47,624 nucleotides of DNA. Origin: Shewanella sp. NIFS-20-20 (GTDB lineage: Bacteria > Pseudomonadota > Gammaproteobacteria > Enterobacterales > Shewanellaceae). Position 1 is the first letter of the stretch. Every line of letters starts with the position of its first letter. Of the stretch, positions 36,042 through 45,105 are shown piece by piece. Position numbers and translations under genes: made by a program. A model generated the notes under the pieces. The model was not told the DNA's origin and made no database searches. It saw nothing but the letters and a program-made list of their open reading frames with translations. Location: contig NZ_JAHUTT010000027.1 of assembly GCF_019209865.1 (NCBI RefSeq), positions 1 to 47,624 on the forward strand, written 5' to 3'.

Positions 36042-36518
36042 ATGTATACCATCACCTTATCTCACGTTGAACAACTTGATGAACACTCGTTATCACTGCT
36101 GCTAAGTGCTGGGGCAGCGATCCCCGAGTTCCAACAATTTGGCCAAGACAGCTATGGTGAGGAGCACTATCGGCAACGTCTGCAAGACAAGCCAATACTG
36201 GCTCAATTTGCGTATGTCGAAGGGGAGTTGGCGGGTTTCAAGCTAGGTTATGCCCTCAACGAGCACACCTTCTATAGCTGGCTCGGTGGCGTATTGCCTG
36301 AATTTAGACAGTTAGGGCTGGCTGATTCGTTATTGGTGCAACAACAAGATTGGGCCTGCACCAAGGGGTATCGCACTATCGAGGTGAAAACCAAAAATCG
36401 CTTTGCCGCCATGCTGCAATTACTGATCAAGCACCAGTATCAGATCACCGCACTGGCGGTGGCCAATGTTGGCTTGGATAACAAGATTACGCTCAATAAA
36501 TCACTGACAACGCGCTAA
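36042..36518 (+). CDS. GNAT-family N-acetyltransferase
   Basis: A 158-residue acetyltransferase. The acetyl-CoA-binding motif A region is LGGVLPEFRQLGLADSLLVQQQDWA (Q/RxxGxA/G type), after the strand GFKLGYALNEHTFYSWLGG. The second half has GYRTIEVKTKNRFAAMLQLLIKHQY, the usual N-terminal-side-of-motif-B pattern. It lies 16 bp after yhhQ and may be read from the same transcript. Substrate unknown. Confidence 0.85.
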   Translation: MYTITLSHVEQLDEHSLSLLLSAGAAIPEFQQFGQDSYGEEHYRQRLQDKPILAQFAYVEGELAGFKLGYALNEHTFYSWLGGVLPEFRQLGLADSLLVQQQDWACTKGYRTIEVKTKNRFAAMLQLLIKHQYQITALAVANVGLDNKITLNKSLTTR

Positions 36519-36523
36519 AGCAC

Positions 36524-36552
36524 TTGTGCAATCAAATGATAATCATTATCAT
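36524..36552 (+). promoter_or_regulatory. promoter and extended Fur operator of the small RNA
   Basis: TTGTGC (36524-36529), 17-bp spacer, TATCAT (36547-36552). The promoter lies inside a 33-bp perfect palindrome (36528-36560, centre at 36544) that contains the Fur consensus TGATAATCATTATCA at 36537-36551. Fur would cover both the spacer and the -10. There is no coding start downstream on either strand, because the flanking genes converge. Confidence 0.85.
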
Positions 36553-36558
36553 TTGATT

Positions 36559-36663
36559 GCGTTCTGAGCATTGCCCTACGGGTAAGTTCTTGGTCGCGCT
36601 AATCTTAGGCGCGACAGCCTTATGCAACCTTTGTTGAACCGAGATTTTTCTCGGTTTTTTTTT
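36559..36663 (+). ncRNA. ryhB: RyhB-like iron-responsive small RNA
   Basis: A Fur-controlled promoter directs a transcript of about 105 nt. It ends at a strong terminator (ACCGAGA / TCTCGGT, nine Ts). No open frame with a ribosome site lies inside. The transcript starts with GAGCATTGCCC at about 36566, resembling the RyhB pairing core (ACATTGCTC / CATTGC). Promoter, operator, terminator and lack of coding sequence are seen directly; the RyhB identity is inferred from these and from the core. RyhB represses mRNAs for iron-using proteins (for example sodB, sdh) during iron starvation, usually with Hfq. Confidence 0.75.
36637..36663 (+). terminator. terminator of the RyhB-like RNA
   Basis: AACCGAGA pairs with TCTCGGTT across a TTTT loop, followed by a run of Ts to 36663. 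Rho-independent, typical of Hfq-binding small RNAs. Confidence 0.92.
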
Positions 36664-36675
36664 GCTCGTCACTCA

Positions 36676-38820
36676 TCAATTTGACTGAAAATGCAGGCCA
36701 TCATAGGGATTGCTATCATCCGCTTCACGCGCGTGGTGATACAGACCAATGGTAAATTTGGTGCCTTGACCTAAAGTCGAGCTTACCTCGATAATGCCAC
36801 CTAATCGCTTAATAATGCCGTAACTTAATGACAAGCCAAGCCCTGTGCCGTCTTTGCGAGTGGTATAAAATGGGTCGAAAATCCGATTTAATCCAGTCTC
36901 AGAAATACCGCAGCCCTCGTCTTCGACTTCAATCCTGACCCCAAGCGCCTGATCACCTGCGGCAGCAGACTCGCCAGGGGCATACCAATCATAACTGCGG
37001 ATCCAAATTCGTCCCTTACCTTGCATGGCATGGGTGGCGTTAATCACTAAATTAATCAACACCTGCAACAGCTGAGGTCGATTAATTTCGACCAAGCAAT
37101 GCGCTTGCAGCTCCTTAATCAAGATCACTTCTTGTTGGCTGATCGAATGACGCACCAATACCATGGTTTCTTCAATAATCGGGGTCACTTGATGCATTTC
37201 TAGCGGTGCATTAAATTCGCCAGGTCGGCTGTACTGCAACAGGCTGCGAATGATGGTGCTGATACGGCCAACCTGCTGAATAATTAGATCTATTTCCTCT
37301 TCCACACCATCCGCTTGGTCGCCTAATTCATAGCGGATAAGCTCCATATTACCCAAGATCACCGCGGTGGGATTATTGATTTCATGGGCAATACCAGCGG
37401 TTAATTCGCCAAGAGCCGTCAGCTTTTCATTGGTCACCAGTTGGTGGCGCGTTTCATTCAATAGCTTGACGTTGCGCTCTAGCTCCAAGGTCTTTTCTTG
37501 TAAGCTAAATGTCCGTTGTTCAACCTTCATTTCCAACTGTTCCGCCGCCGCTTGGATTTCGCGGTTTCTCGCTTGCAGTTGGTCGAGCATCAGGTCAAAT
37601 TGCGCCGCTAAATGGGCCAACTCATTATCGCGCTCTAACCCTAATGGGCCAATGCGGATATTGCGGCCCGATTGCACCCCCTTGACCACATGATGAATAC
37701 GCTCAATGGGTTGTAAAAGACTATAGGCTCCGCGATACACCAATAAGCCAGACACTAAGAGCACTAGCATTAAGATGGTACCGAGCTCGATGATATTTAA
37801 CAGATAGTTATGGACAAATGGCGACTCCGAAAAGCCGGTGTAGATCATGCCAACTCGATGACCACGTACATCGCTTAACGGTGCGTATGCCGACACAAAC
37901 CAATCATCGACCACAAAGGCTCTATCGACCCAAGTCTGACCTGCGGTTAATACCTTTTGATCAACATCTTCAGACACTAAACTCCCCAAAGCTCGCCCCC
38001 GCGTTTGACCTTCTCTGGGATAAAAATTTAAGGGCACATTGGTCGCAATACGCACATTACCGAGAAAGATAGTGACCGCGCCAATAGAGCGTTCTGGCAA
38101 GGTGCCGTCGTCGTAGACTAGATCGCGAATTTCATCGACGATAGTGGTATTGCGATTGAGTAAGATCCCGCCATCGAGATACCAAAAAACATTGCCCTCG
38201 CTATCAGCCACGGGGAGCAAACTGCGACTGACTAACCCGCGGGTGAGCTCGGTCGCGGTCGGTGCTTTGGCGCGACTGGTGGGTTTAATCGGAATAATGG
38301 CTTGGTCGGCCAGATGATCCGATAAGCGCCCCAAGGCCTGATCACTCATCACCACCAAGCCTGAGTAAGCTTGTTGGTGATGGGTTTTAGGTAGCATCAA
38401 CCGTAAATTGGGATCCGCTTGAGCATCAGAGACAGACACTAGCCGTAAAAAATCTAAACCGAGCTCTCGTTGCTGCTTTTGCAAACAAGCATCCATTAAC
38501 TGGATCTGTTGTTCTTCGCCTATCCGTTGAAAATGATTCTGAAAATCCCAAGAAGATACCACGCTTTGCAGTTGATCTGCCTGCTTGCCTTGCAGGCTAG
38601 TTAAGGTGTTTTGTGCCACCGCCAGATCGGCTTTGACCTTCATAAAGAGCTGTTGGCCGGTATAACTAATATTCCAATAAATGGTGATAAACACTAGGCT
38701 GACTAAGGTCAACAAGATCGGTAGCAGAGTGAGAATTAAAATGCGATACCGCACCTTCGCCTTCAGCTGCATCCAGCTCATACCAAACATTTGCTTAAAC
38801 CCCGACTCCAGCCATGTCAT
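36676..38820 (-). CDS. sensor histidine kinase (Cache-type periplasmic domain, HAMP)
   Basis: A 714-residue inner-membrane kinase. Helices at about 28-50 and 340-362 bracket a large periplasmic sensor domain of Cache type. HAMP (about 365-420) has LLQPIERIHHVVKGV, then a coiled coil (about 420-465). HisKA carries the phospho-acceptor His near residue 478 in LGELTAGIAHEINNP. HATPase_c has LINLVINATHAMQGKG, VEDEGCGIS and GTGLGLSLSYGIIK. Its start codon directly follows the stop of the NtrC-type regulator gene (TAAATG), so the pair forms one two-component system. The layout resembles DctB-type kinases. The divergent neighbours suggest it controls tungstate/molybdenum genes, but the ligand is not visible. 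Confidence 0.92.
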   Translation of the reverse strand: MTWLESGFKQMFGMSWMQLKAKVRYRILILTLLPILLTLVSLVFITIYWNISYTGQQLFMKVKADLAVAQNTLTSLQGKQADQLQSVVSSWDFQNHFQRIGEEQQIQLMDACLQKQQRELGLDFLRLVSVSDAQADPNLRLMLPKTHHQQAYSGLVVMSDQALGRLSDHLADQAIIPIKPTSRAKAPTATELTRGLVSRSLLPVADSEGNVFWYLDGGILLNRNTTIVDEIRDLVYDDGTLPERSIGAVTIFLGNVRIATNVPLNFYPREGQTRGRALGSLVSEDVDQKVLTAGQTWVDRAFVVDDWFVSAYAPLSDVRGHRVGMIYTGFSESPFVHNYLLNIIELGTILMLVLLVSGLLVYRGAYSLLQPIERIHHVVKGVQSGRNIRIGPLGLERDNELAHLAAQFDLMLDQLQARNREIQAAAEQLEMKVEQRTFSLQEKTLELERNVKLLNETRHQLVTNEKLTALGELTAGIAHEINNPTAVILGNMELIRYELGDQADGVEEEIDLIIQQVGRISTIIRSLLQYSRPGEFNAPLEMHQVTPIIEETMVLVRHSISQQEVILIKELQAHCLVEINRPQLLQVLINLVINATHAMQGKGRIWIRSYDWYAPGESAAAGDQALGVRIEVEDEGCGISETGLNRIFDPFYTTRKDGTGLGLSLSYGIIKRLGGIIEVSSTLGQGTKFTIGLYHHAREADDSNPYDGLHFQSN

Positions 38821-40206
38821 TTAGCCAAGATCCTCAACAGCATCACCCTCAAACCATTCTTTGTATTTTCTATCCAAGGTTTTACGTGAGACCCCAAGAT
38901 CCCTTGCTGCAGCACTCTTATTACCGTCATAGGCGGCGACGACACGCGTCACATGATCTTTTTCAACCATCTTTAATGGCCAATCCGTTGGGTAACCTGA
39001 TTGCACCTGTTCCTCTTTCGGCTCGATTTTGCGCCAATACTCTGCTGGCGGCTTACCGAGCAACAAGCAGCGCTCAATCATGTTCCTCAGCTCTCGAATG
39101 TTGCCCGGCCAATCATATTGCTGCAATTTGACTAAATCTTCATGACTCCATACCACATCCTTGACCCCTAACTCTGCTGAGAGCATCAAGGTAAAATAAT
39201 GAGTCAATTCAACTATGTCATCACGGCGCTCACGCAACGGAGGAATTAAGATATCGAGTACATTGAGGCGATAAAATAAATCTTGGCGGAAATTACCGGC
39301 CTCGACTTCTTCAATAAGGGTACGATTCGATGCCGCCACCACCCGCACATCAATGTTCACCTCTTTTTCACTGCCCACTGGTCGCACAGCTTTTTGCTCG
39401 AGCACCCGCAATAATGAGGTCTGCATTTTTAATGGCATTTCACCAATTTCATCTAAAAAGATGGTGCCGCCAGAGGCAAAACTAAATAATCCTTCGCGAC
39501 TCGCTTTGGCGCCAGTAAAGGCACCTGCCGTGTGACCAAACAGTTCACTTTCGAGTAATTCCGGGGCGATGGCACCACAATTGACTGGCACAAAAGGCCC
39601 TTGGCGACCACTGAGCTGATGGAGCTGACGCGCCACCAACTCTTTGCCGGTACCCGACTCCCCTTGAATAAGCACCACTGAATTGGTGGGCGCCACCCGG
39701 GCAATAATGTCTTTGACATCGCACATCGCTTGCGACTTACCTATGATGGTACTGGCGTAACCTATGGCCACCTCACGACGTAGCATTAAATTTTCACGCT
39801 TTAACAAACGGCGTTCAATACAACGGTCAACGGCGGTCATCATCTGTTCGAGATGAAACGGTTTCATGATAAAGTCTGAGGCGCCGGCTCGCAGAGCACG
39901 AATGGCGACTTCCATATCGGCAAACCCTGTCATAAAGATCACATCAGAGCGCCGCTCTTGATCTGACAAGGCTTCATGCCACTCAATACCGGAACGCCCC
40001 GGTAAACGAATGTCCACCAGCAACAAGTCAAAGTGGCAACGCTGGCGCAGCTGCTCAGCCTCTTCGACACTGCCTGCGGTTTCGACTAAGGCAAATTTTT
40101 TGGCAAGCGCTTTACTTAAAAAACTGCGCATGCCGGGCTCGTCATCGACAATTAGCACAGACACGGCGGTGGGCAGGGTAGCAGATCTCACTGGATTCAG
40201 GCTCAT
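38821..40206 (-). CDS. sigma-54-dependent response regulator, NtrC/DctD type
   Basis: A 461-residue activator. The receiver domain has acidic residues in IVDDEP, the phosphorylation site Asp65 in LLLVDIRLPG, and Lys in FIMKPF. The AAA+ domain has GESGTGKELVARQLH, the sigma-54 contact motif GAFTGA intact, and LDEIGEMP. The C-terminus has a Fis-type helix-turn-helix (GNKSAAARDLGVSRKTLDRK). I start at ATG 40206, after AGAGG; the frame stays open 16 codons upstream. The same-strand kinase gene follows at once. A -24/-12 promoter in front of the divergent tupA gene makes tup a likely target. Confidence 0.93.
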   Translation of the reverse strand: MSLNPVRSATLPTAVSVLIVDDEPGMRSFLSKALAKKFALVETAGSVEEAEQLRQRCHFDLLLVDIRLPGRSGIEWHEALSDQERRSDVIFMTGFADMEVAIRALRAGASDFIMKPFHLEQMMTAVDRCIERRLLKRENLMLRREVAIGYASTIIGKSQAMCDVKDIIARVAPTNSVVLIQGESGTGKELVARQLHQLSGRQGPFVPVNCGAIAPELLESELFGHTAGAFTGAKASREGLFSFASGGTIFLDEIGEMPLKMQTSLLRVLEQKAVRPVGSEKEVNIDVRVVAASNRTLIEEVEAGNFRQDLFYRLNVLDILIPPLRERRDDIVELTHYFTLMLSAELGVKDVVWSHEDLVKLQQYDWPGNIRELRNMIERCLLLGKPPAEYWRKIEPKEEQVQSGYPTDWPLKMVEKDHVTRVVAAYDGNKSAAARDLGVSRKTLDRKYKEWFEGDAVEDLG

Positions 40207-40219
40207 CTTGTCCTCTTGT

Positions 40220-40314
40220 GGACATTTTGACTCAATTGCAACAGAGTCTATCAAATGTCACGTCGAAATTGGTCACTATGCACCAAATAATCTGAGCCAT
40301 AGGACATTTTGTCT
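40220..40314. promoter_or_regulatory. candidate activator binding sites upstream of tupA
   Basis: Three related sequences: GGACATTTTGAC (40220-40231, plus), TGACATTTGA (40260-40251, minus) and GGACATTTTGTC (40302-40313, plus). The third is a GACA-N3-TGTC palindrome. They lie about 75-185 bp ahead of the -24/-12 promoter, the right range for sigma-54 enhancer sites. Binding by the adjacent activator is inferred. Confidence 0.45.
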
Positions 40315-40387
40315 GAAACTTGTGATATCAAATACAGACTAAGTTCACACTTTTTGCCAAACTGGCTTCTATTTCTCGATTTTTGAG

Positions 40388-40404
40388 TTGGCATTGTATT
40401 TGCT
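40388..40404 (+). promoter_or_regulatory. sigma-54 (-24/-12) promoter of the tup operon
   Basis: TTGGCATTGTATTTGCT: the -24 GG (40390-40391) and -12 GC (40402-40403) are exactly 10 bp apart, and the flanking TGGCA-N6-TTGC matches the RpoN consensus. Transcription would start near 40415, about 75 bp ahead of tupA. Confidence 0.8.
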
Positions 40405-40491
40405 ATTACCCTGACTCAATTAGTGAAATAAAATGCCCGCACCAAGCACTTTTGCTTAGCGCGGTACACCAGATGGATTTTTGGAGCAGAT

Positions 40492-41313
40492 ATGAAAAGT
40501 AAAACAATCGGTCAATGGCTAACACTCTCTTTAGGCGTGCTATTTCTCTCCGCCAGCCCAGCTAAGGCCAACGATCAGGTGGTTAAACTCGCGACCACCA
40601 CCAGCACCGAAAATTCGGGGTTACTGTCGGCCATTTTACCCACGTTCGAAAAAGAATCAGGTTATAAAGTGCAAGTCATTGCCACAGGTACTGGCAAGGC
40701 ATTAGCCTTAGGCCGTCAAGGCGATGTGGATGTCGTGATGACCCACGCCCCGGGCGCCGAGGCCAAGTTTGTCGAAGAAGGCTTTGGTTGGATGCCACGC
40801 GGCATTATGGAAAATGATTTTGTGATCTTAGGTCCTAATAATGACCCCGCCAACATCCGCTCAAGCAAAACCGCGGCTGATGCCATGCAACGCATCGCAC
40901 ATTCAGACGTGCCCTTTATTTCTCGTGGCGATAATTCCGGCACCCATATGAAAGAATTATCTCTGTGGAAAGAAGCGGCGATGTCTCCTGAGTTTTCTGG
41001 CTACACTTCAGTGGGCCAAGGCATGGGTAAAACCATTTTAATGGCCAATGAGCTCCATGGTTACACCTTGGCTGACCGCGGTACCTTTGTTGCTTATAAA
41101 AACAAAACCGATTTGAAAGTCAACTTTGATGGGGGCAATGCGTTAGCCAACCCTTACCAAATTATCTTGATTAACCCAAGCAAGTACCCAGAGCTCAACC
41201 ACAAAGGTGCCAAGGCCCTGTCTGACTGGATGATCAGCGATGAAGCGCAGCAAATGATCAATCAGTACAAGGTACAAGATGAGCAATTATTTAAGGCCAC
41301 TTACCAGCAATGA
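40492..41313 (+). CDS. tupA: tungstate ABC transporter, substrate-binding protein
   Basis: A 273-residue periplasmic protein. The signal peptide ends AKA-ND. TTTSTENSGLL at about 35-45 is the oxyanion-binding signature of TupA (COG2998), distinct from ModA. ATGTGKALALGRQGDVDVVM, SRGDNSGTHMKE and YTLADRGTF are further family blocks. It binds tungstate, sometimes also molybdate. Start ATG 40492 follows GGAG. It is the first gene of a rightward operon behind a sigma-54 promoter. Confidence 0.93.
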   Translation: MKSKTIGQWLTLSLGVLFLSASPAKANDQVVKLATTTSTENSGLLSAILPTFEKESGYKVQVIATGTGKALALGRQGDVDVVMTHAPGAEAKFVEEGFGWMPRGIMENDFVILGPNNDPANIRSSKTAADAMQRIAHSDVPFISRGDNSGTHMKELSLWKEAAMSPEFSGYTSVGQGMGKTILMANELHGYTLADRGTFVAYKNKTDLKVNFDGGNALANPYQIILINPSKYPELNHKGAKALSDWMISDEAQQMINQYKVQDEQLFKATYQQ

Positions 41314-42017
41314 TTGAAAGTTGGACGGCATTATTACAGCAGGCTTTAAGCCTGCTGTTTTCACTTAATCATGAGGTGTGGTCGATCATAGGCGTGTCAT
41401 TTATCGTCTCACTTTCTGCCCTTCTTATTACCTTAGTTCCCTCGATCATGCTCGGCTTTGTTCTGGCCTTTACCCGCTTCCCGGGCCGCTGGGTGGTCAC
41501 CAATTTAGTACAAACACTGCAGTCTATTCCCACGGTTGTGATTGGGTTATTGGCCTATTTATTATTAACTCGCACCGGCCCTATGGGCGACCTCGGTTGG
41601 CTATTTACCCAAAAAGGCATGATATTAGGTCAAATGATGATTTGTGCGCCGGTACTTATCGCCATGAGTCAGGCGGCATTTTCAAGTGTCGATCGCCGCG
41701 CCTGGGAAACCCCACTCACTATGGGGGCATCATGGTGGCATGCGGTATGGATCGTCTGCCGCGAACTGCGAGCGCCATTAATTTTAGCCATTATTGCTGC
41801 CTTTAGCCGGATTGTGACCGAAGTCGGTTGCTCAATGATGGTGGGCGGCAATATCATGTACGCCACTCGGAATATTCCTACCGCTATCGCCTTGGAAACC
41901 AGTAAGGGCGATTTTGCTCAAGCGATTGCTTTAGGTCTAGTATTGTTGATCTTAGCGCTATTACTAAATTTTGGTATTGGCAGCTTTAGAGGCAAAGCTG
42001 AGCCTCGCAGCCATTAA
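41310..42017 (+). CDS. tupB: tungstate ABC transporter, permease
   Basis: A 235-residue inner-membrane permease with five or six helices. The start overlaps the tupA stop (ATGA). The region MTMGASWWHAVWIVCRELRAP is the EAA-type coupling loop for the ATPase. QSIPTVVIGLLAYLLLTRTGPMG and VTEVGCSMMVGGNIMYATRNIPTAIAL are typical of TupB. Confidence 0.93.
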   Translation: MIESWTALLQQALSLLFSLNHEVWSIIGVSFIVSLSALLITLVPSIMLGFVLAFTRFPGRWVVTNLVQTLQSIPTVVIGLLAYLLLTRTGPMGDLGWLFTQKGMILGQMMICAPVLIAMSQAAFSSVDRRAWETPLTMGASWWHAVWIVCRELRAPLILAIIAAFSRIVTEVGCSMMVGGNIMYATRNIPTAIALETSKGDFAQAIALGLVLLILALLLNFGIGSFRGKAEPRSH

Positions 42018-42027
42018 ACAGGTCTTT

Positions 42028-42708
42028 ATGCTTACACTGCAAGCCACTGATATTGTGATGCAATTCGAACAACGCCGCTTGTTTAGTATTGATGCACTCC
42101 AGTTCAGCCAAGGGCAACATATTTATCTTCAAGGCGACAATGGTTGCGGTAAAACCACCTTGATGAAGCTGTTAGCGGGACTCATCCCTCCCAGCCAAGG
42201 CCGCCTTAGCGTCACCGATAATGGGGTGCAAAAGCCGCCCCTCGGTCACGTGGTGTATTTGCACCAACACCCCTATTTATTTGAGGGTACTGTTAAACAT
42301 AACCTCAACTTTGCGGCTCGTTTGAGCCGGGATTCAGGGAAAGCCCTTGAGCAGCGCACAGATCAAGCGATTGAAATGGCAGGGCTATCACACCTGATTA
42401 GCAGCAATGCTGCCAATCTTTCCGGTGGCGAAAGACAACGTCTTGCCATTGCCCGAGCCTGGATATTAAATCCCAAATTATTATTACTAGATGAACCTAT
42501 TTCAAATATGGATCTAGAGTCCAGCCACTTGGTACAAGCCATGGTCAACGCATTGGCACAACAAGGTGCTGGCTTACTGGTCTCTAGCCATCAACAATGT
42601 GGCCTGACCGAGATGTGTCAGCAGCAGTGGCGCATTGAAAATCAACGTCTCATTTGTCAGCCTTGGCCATGTAAATTCCCTGAGGAGAAACGATATGTCA
42701 GCCATTAA
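42028..42708 (+). CDS. tupC: tungstate ABC transporter, ATPase
   Basis: A 226-residue ATPase with Walker [12 protein letters not shown], signature [15 protein letters not shown], Walker [13 protein letters not shown] and H-loop SSHQ. I start at ATG 42028 behind an AGG site; the open frame extends upstream into tupB. It overlaps mobA by 14 bp. It powers TupB. Confidence 0.92.
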   Translation: MLTLQATDIVMQFEQRRLFSIDALQFSQGQHIYLQGDNGCGKTTLMKLLAGLIPPSQGRLSVTDNGVQKPPLGHVVYLHQHPYLFEGTVKHNLNFAARLSRDSGKALEQRTDQAIEMAGLSHLISSNAANLSGGERQRLAIARAWILNPKLLLLDEPISNMDLESSHLVQAMVNALAQQGAGLLVSSHQQCGLTEMCQQQWRIENQRLICQPWPCKFPEEKRYVSH

Positions 42709-43297
42709 AGCGGTCATCCTTGCCGGCGGTAGAGCCCAGCGCATGGGCGGTGACGATAAAGGATTAGTGACGCTCAACGACAAGCCGATGATCGAACACG
42801 TGATTGATCGTATTCAAGGCCAAGTTGCTGACATCATGATCAATGCCAACCGTAATCAAGCAAAGTATGCGCGCTACGGATATCTGGTATTTACTGACAA
42901 TGATTCTGGTTTTCTTGGCCCCTTGGCAGGCATTGTTAGCGCCCTAAATCATTGCGACGCTGACACTCAATATCTGATCACTTTGGCCTGTGATTGCCCG
43001 TTGCTGCCATTGGATTTAGTCGCGCGGATGCAAACCGCCTTAGAGCAACAACAAGCCGATCTGGCCGTGGCCTCAGATGGCCAGCGCCAACAACCCGTGA
43101 TCATGCTGCTTAAACCGAGCTTACGCCAGTCGATGCAGGCATTTTTAGATGGCGGCGATCGCAAAATTGATCTCTGGTATCGCAGCTTACGGGTGGCAGA
43201 GGTAAGCTTTGCCGATCAACCGCAGGCTTTCGTTAATGTTAATACGCCAGAGCAAAAACAGCAACTGGCAGCCACCCTACACAGCATGGCTAAGTGA
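42695..43297 (+). CDS. mobA: molybdenum cofactor guanylyltransferase MobA
   Basis: A 200-residue enzyme that joins GMP to molybdopterin to make MGD. The N-terminal GTP-binding motif is [19 protein letters not shown]. Further motifs are [30 protein letters not shown] and [12 protein letters not shown]. Start ATG 42695 follows GAGGAGAAA and lies inside the tupC end. Its length fits E. coli MobA (194). Confidence 0.96.
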   Translation: MSAIKAVILAGGRAQRMGGDDKGLVTLNDKPMIEHVIDRIQGQVADIMINANRNQAKYARYGYLVFTDNDSGFLGPLAGIVSALNHCDADTQYLITLACDCPLLPLDLVARMQTALEQQQADLAVASDGQRQQPVIMLLKPSLRQSMQAFLDGGDRKIDLWYRSLRVAEVSFADQPQAFVNVNTPEQKQQLAATLHSMAK

Positions 43298-43304
43298 GGC
43301 ATCG

Positions 43305-45092
43305 ATGACTGTTCCATTTTCAAACCCGCTCTCTATTCCTGTATTAGGGTTTTGCGCCTATAGCGGCACAGGTAAAACTACCTTGCTGAAACAATTAATC
43401 CCTGAGCTTAATCGGCGCGGATTACGCTTAGCCGTCATTAAGCACGCCCACCATAATTTTGATGTCGATATTCCCGGTAAAGACAGTTACGAAATGCGTA
43501 AAGCTGGCGCCAGACAAATGCTGGTTGCCTCCCATGTTCGCTGGGCATTAATGACTGAGGACGCTGTAGACGGTGATCCACAATTACCGCACTTGCTCGC
43601 TCAAATTGAAGCCGACAAAGTCGATATGGTGCTGGTCGAAGGCTTTAAAAAACTCGAATTGCCTAAAATTGAGCTCCACCGCGCCGCGCACGGCAAGCCA
43701 TTTATTTACGAGCATGATGACAATATTTTGGCCGTGGCCTGTTGCGACGATACCCAGCTACCAGCCACCATGGCGCGTTTAGATTTAAACAATGTGGGTG
43801 CGATTGCTGACTATGTCATGGATTATGTTAACCATTGGCAACCTGCGATGGCGCATCGCCCGCAAACCACAGTCGCACCGGCTCAAACCAATCAGACCTT
43901 AACGGTGGCTCAAGGCGTGCAAGCCATTGTTGACTGTGTTAACCCACTCACTGAGATCCAATCGCTGCCTTTGCAACAACTGGCCGGGAAGGTATTGGCA
44001 CAAGATGCCATCTCCCCCGTGAATGTGCCGCAGCAAACCAACTCGGCAATGGATGGTTTTGCCCTAGCCTACGACGCCAACATCGAGAACTACCAGATCG
44101 TTGGGGAAGTGCTGGCCGGCCATAACTTTGGCCGCCCATTACTTGCCACAGAAGCAGTGCGGATCATGACCGGAGCCCCGGTTCCCGCAGGTGCCGATAC
44201 CGTGATCCCTAAAGAGTTGACCACAGAGCAAGCCGGTCAGCTGCAGTGCGAACCTGGGGTCATTGTGGGGCAACATGTACGATTGGCCGGTGAAGATATT
44301 CGCCAAGGCGCTACCGCACTCAGCGCTGGGCAACGCTTAGGTGCTGCCGAAATCGGCCTATTGGCTTCGCTCGGCTTTGCCAATGCCAATGTGTATCGTC
44401 GACCTGTCATCGCCGTATTTAGTACCGGCGACGAGGTCAGTCAGCCGGGCGAACCGCTCAAGCCTGACTGTATTTATGATGCGAACCGTTTCACCATTAG
44501 CGCGATGGCAACCGCATTAGGTTGTGAGGTCGTTGATCTTGGCATTATTGAAGATTCTGAAGCTGCGCTGACCCAAGCATTAACCCAAGCCGCTACCGCC
44601 GACGTTATCATTAGCTCAGGTGGGGTATCGGTCGGTAATGCCGATTACATTAAGACGGTACTGGCTAAGATAGGACGCATTAATTTCTGGCGAATCAATA
44701 TGCGCCCAGGGCGCCCGTTGGCGTTTGGTCAGATTAACGATGCGCTCTTCTTTGGTTTGCCGGGCAATCCAGTGGCGGTGATGGTGTCCTTTTTGCAATT
44801 TGTTCAACCCGCGCTGCGTAAACTGGCCGGTGAGCATCAGTGGCAAGCGCCTTTATTGCCAGCCATCAGCGATCAACCCTTGAGTAGTCGCATCGGGCGC
44901 AGCGAATTTTTACGCGGTGTTTATCACTTAGGTCATGATGGCCGTCTCCATGTTAGCACCACGGGCCCACAAGGTTCCGGCATGCTTAACTCCATGGTTA
45001 AGGCCAATTGCTTAATCGTGATTGACGATGCCGATGATGCGATTGCACCAGGGCAAATCGTTTATATTCAGCCGTTTGCTGACTTACTCTAA
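43305..45092 (+). CDS. MobB-MoeA fusion protein
   Basis: A 595-residue fusion. The first part (about 1-175) is MobB, with P-loop CAYSGTGKTTLLKQL and IKHAHHNFDVDIPGKDSYEMRKAG. The second part (about 185-595) is MoeA, with VNVPQQTNSAMDGFAL, RIMTGAPVPAGADTVIP, FSTGDEV, SSGGVSVGNADYIK and FFGLPGNPVAVMVSF. MoeA inserts Mo (or W) into adenylated molybdopterin; MobB helps the GTP step of MGD formation. Start ATG 43305 lies 7 bp after mobA. The fusion puts metal insertion and nucleotide attachment in one polypeptide. Confidence 0.95.
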   Translation: MTVPFSNPLSIPVLGFCAYSGTGKTTLLKQLIPELNRRGLRLAVIKHAHHNFDVDIPGKDSYEMRKAGARQMLVASHVRWALMTEDAVDGDPQLPHLLAQIEADKVDMVLVEGFKKLELPKIELHRAAHGKPFIYEHDDNILAVACCDDTQLPATMARLDLNNVGAIADYVMDYVNHWQPAMAHRPQTTVAPAQTNQTLTVAQGVQAIVDCVNPLTEIQSLPLQQLAGKVLAQDAISPVNVPQQTNSAMDGFALAYDANIENYQIVGEVLAGHNFGRPLLATEAVRIMTGAPVPAGADTVIPKELTTEQAGQLQCEPGVIVGQHVRLAGEDIRQGATALSAGQRLGAAEIGLLASLGFANANVYRRPVIAVFSTGDEVSQPGEPLKPDCIYDANRFTISAMATALGCEVVDLGIIEDSEAALTQALTQAATADVIISSGGVSVGNADYIKTVLAKIGRINFWRINMRPGRPLAFGQINDALFFGLPGNPVAVMVSFLQFVQPALRKLAGEHQWQAPLLPAISDQPLSSRIGRSEFLRGVYHLGHDGRLHVSTTGPQGSGMLNSMVKANCLIVIDDADDAIAPGQIVYIQPFADLL

Positions 45093-45105
45093 GGTTACCG
45101 ACGCC

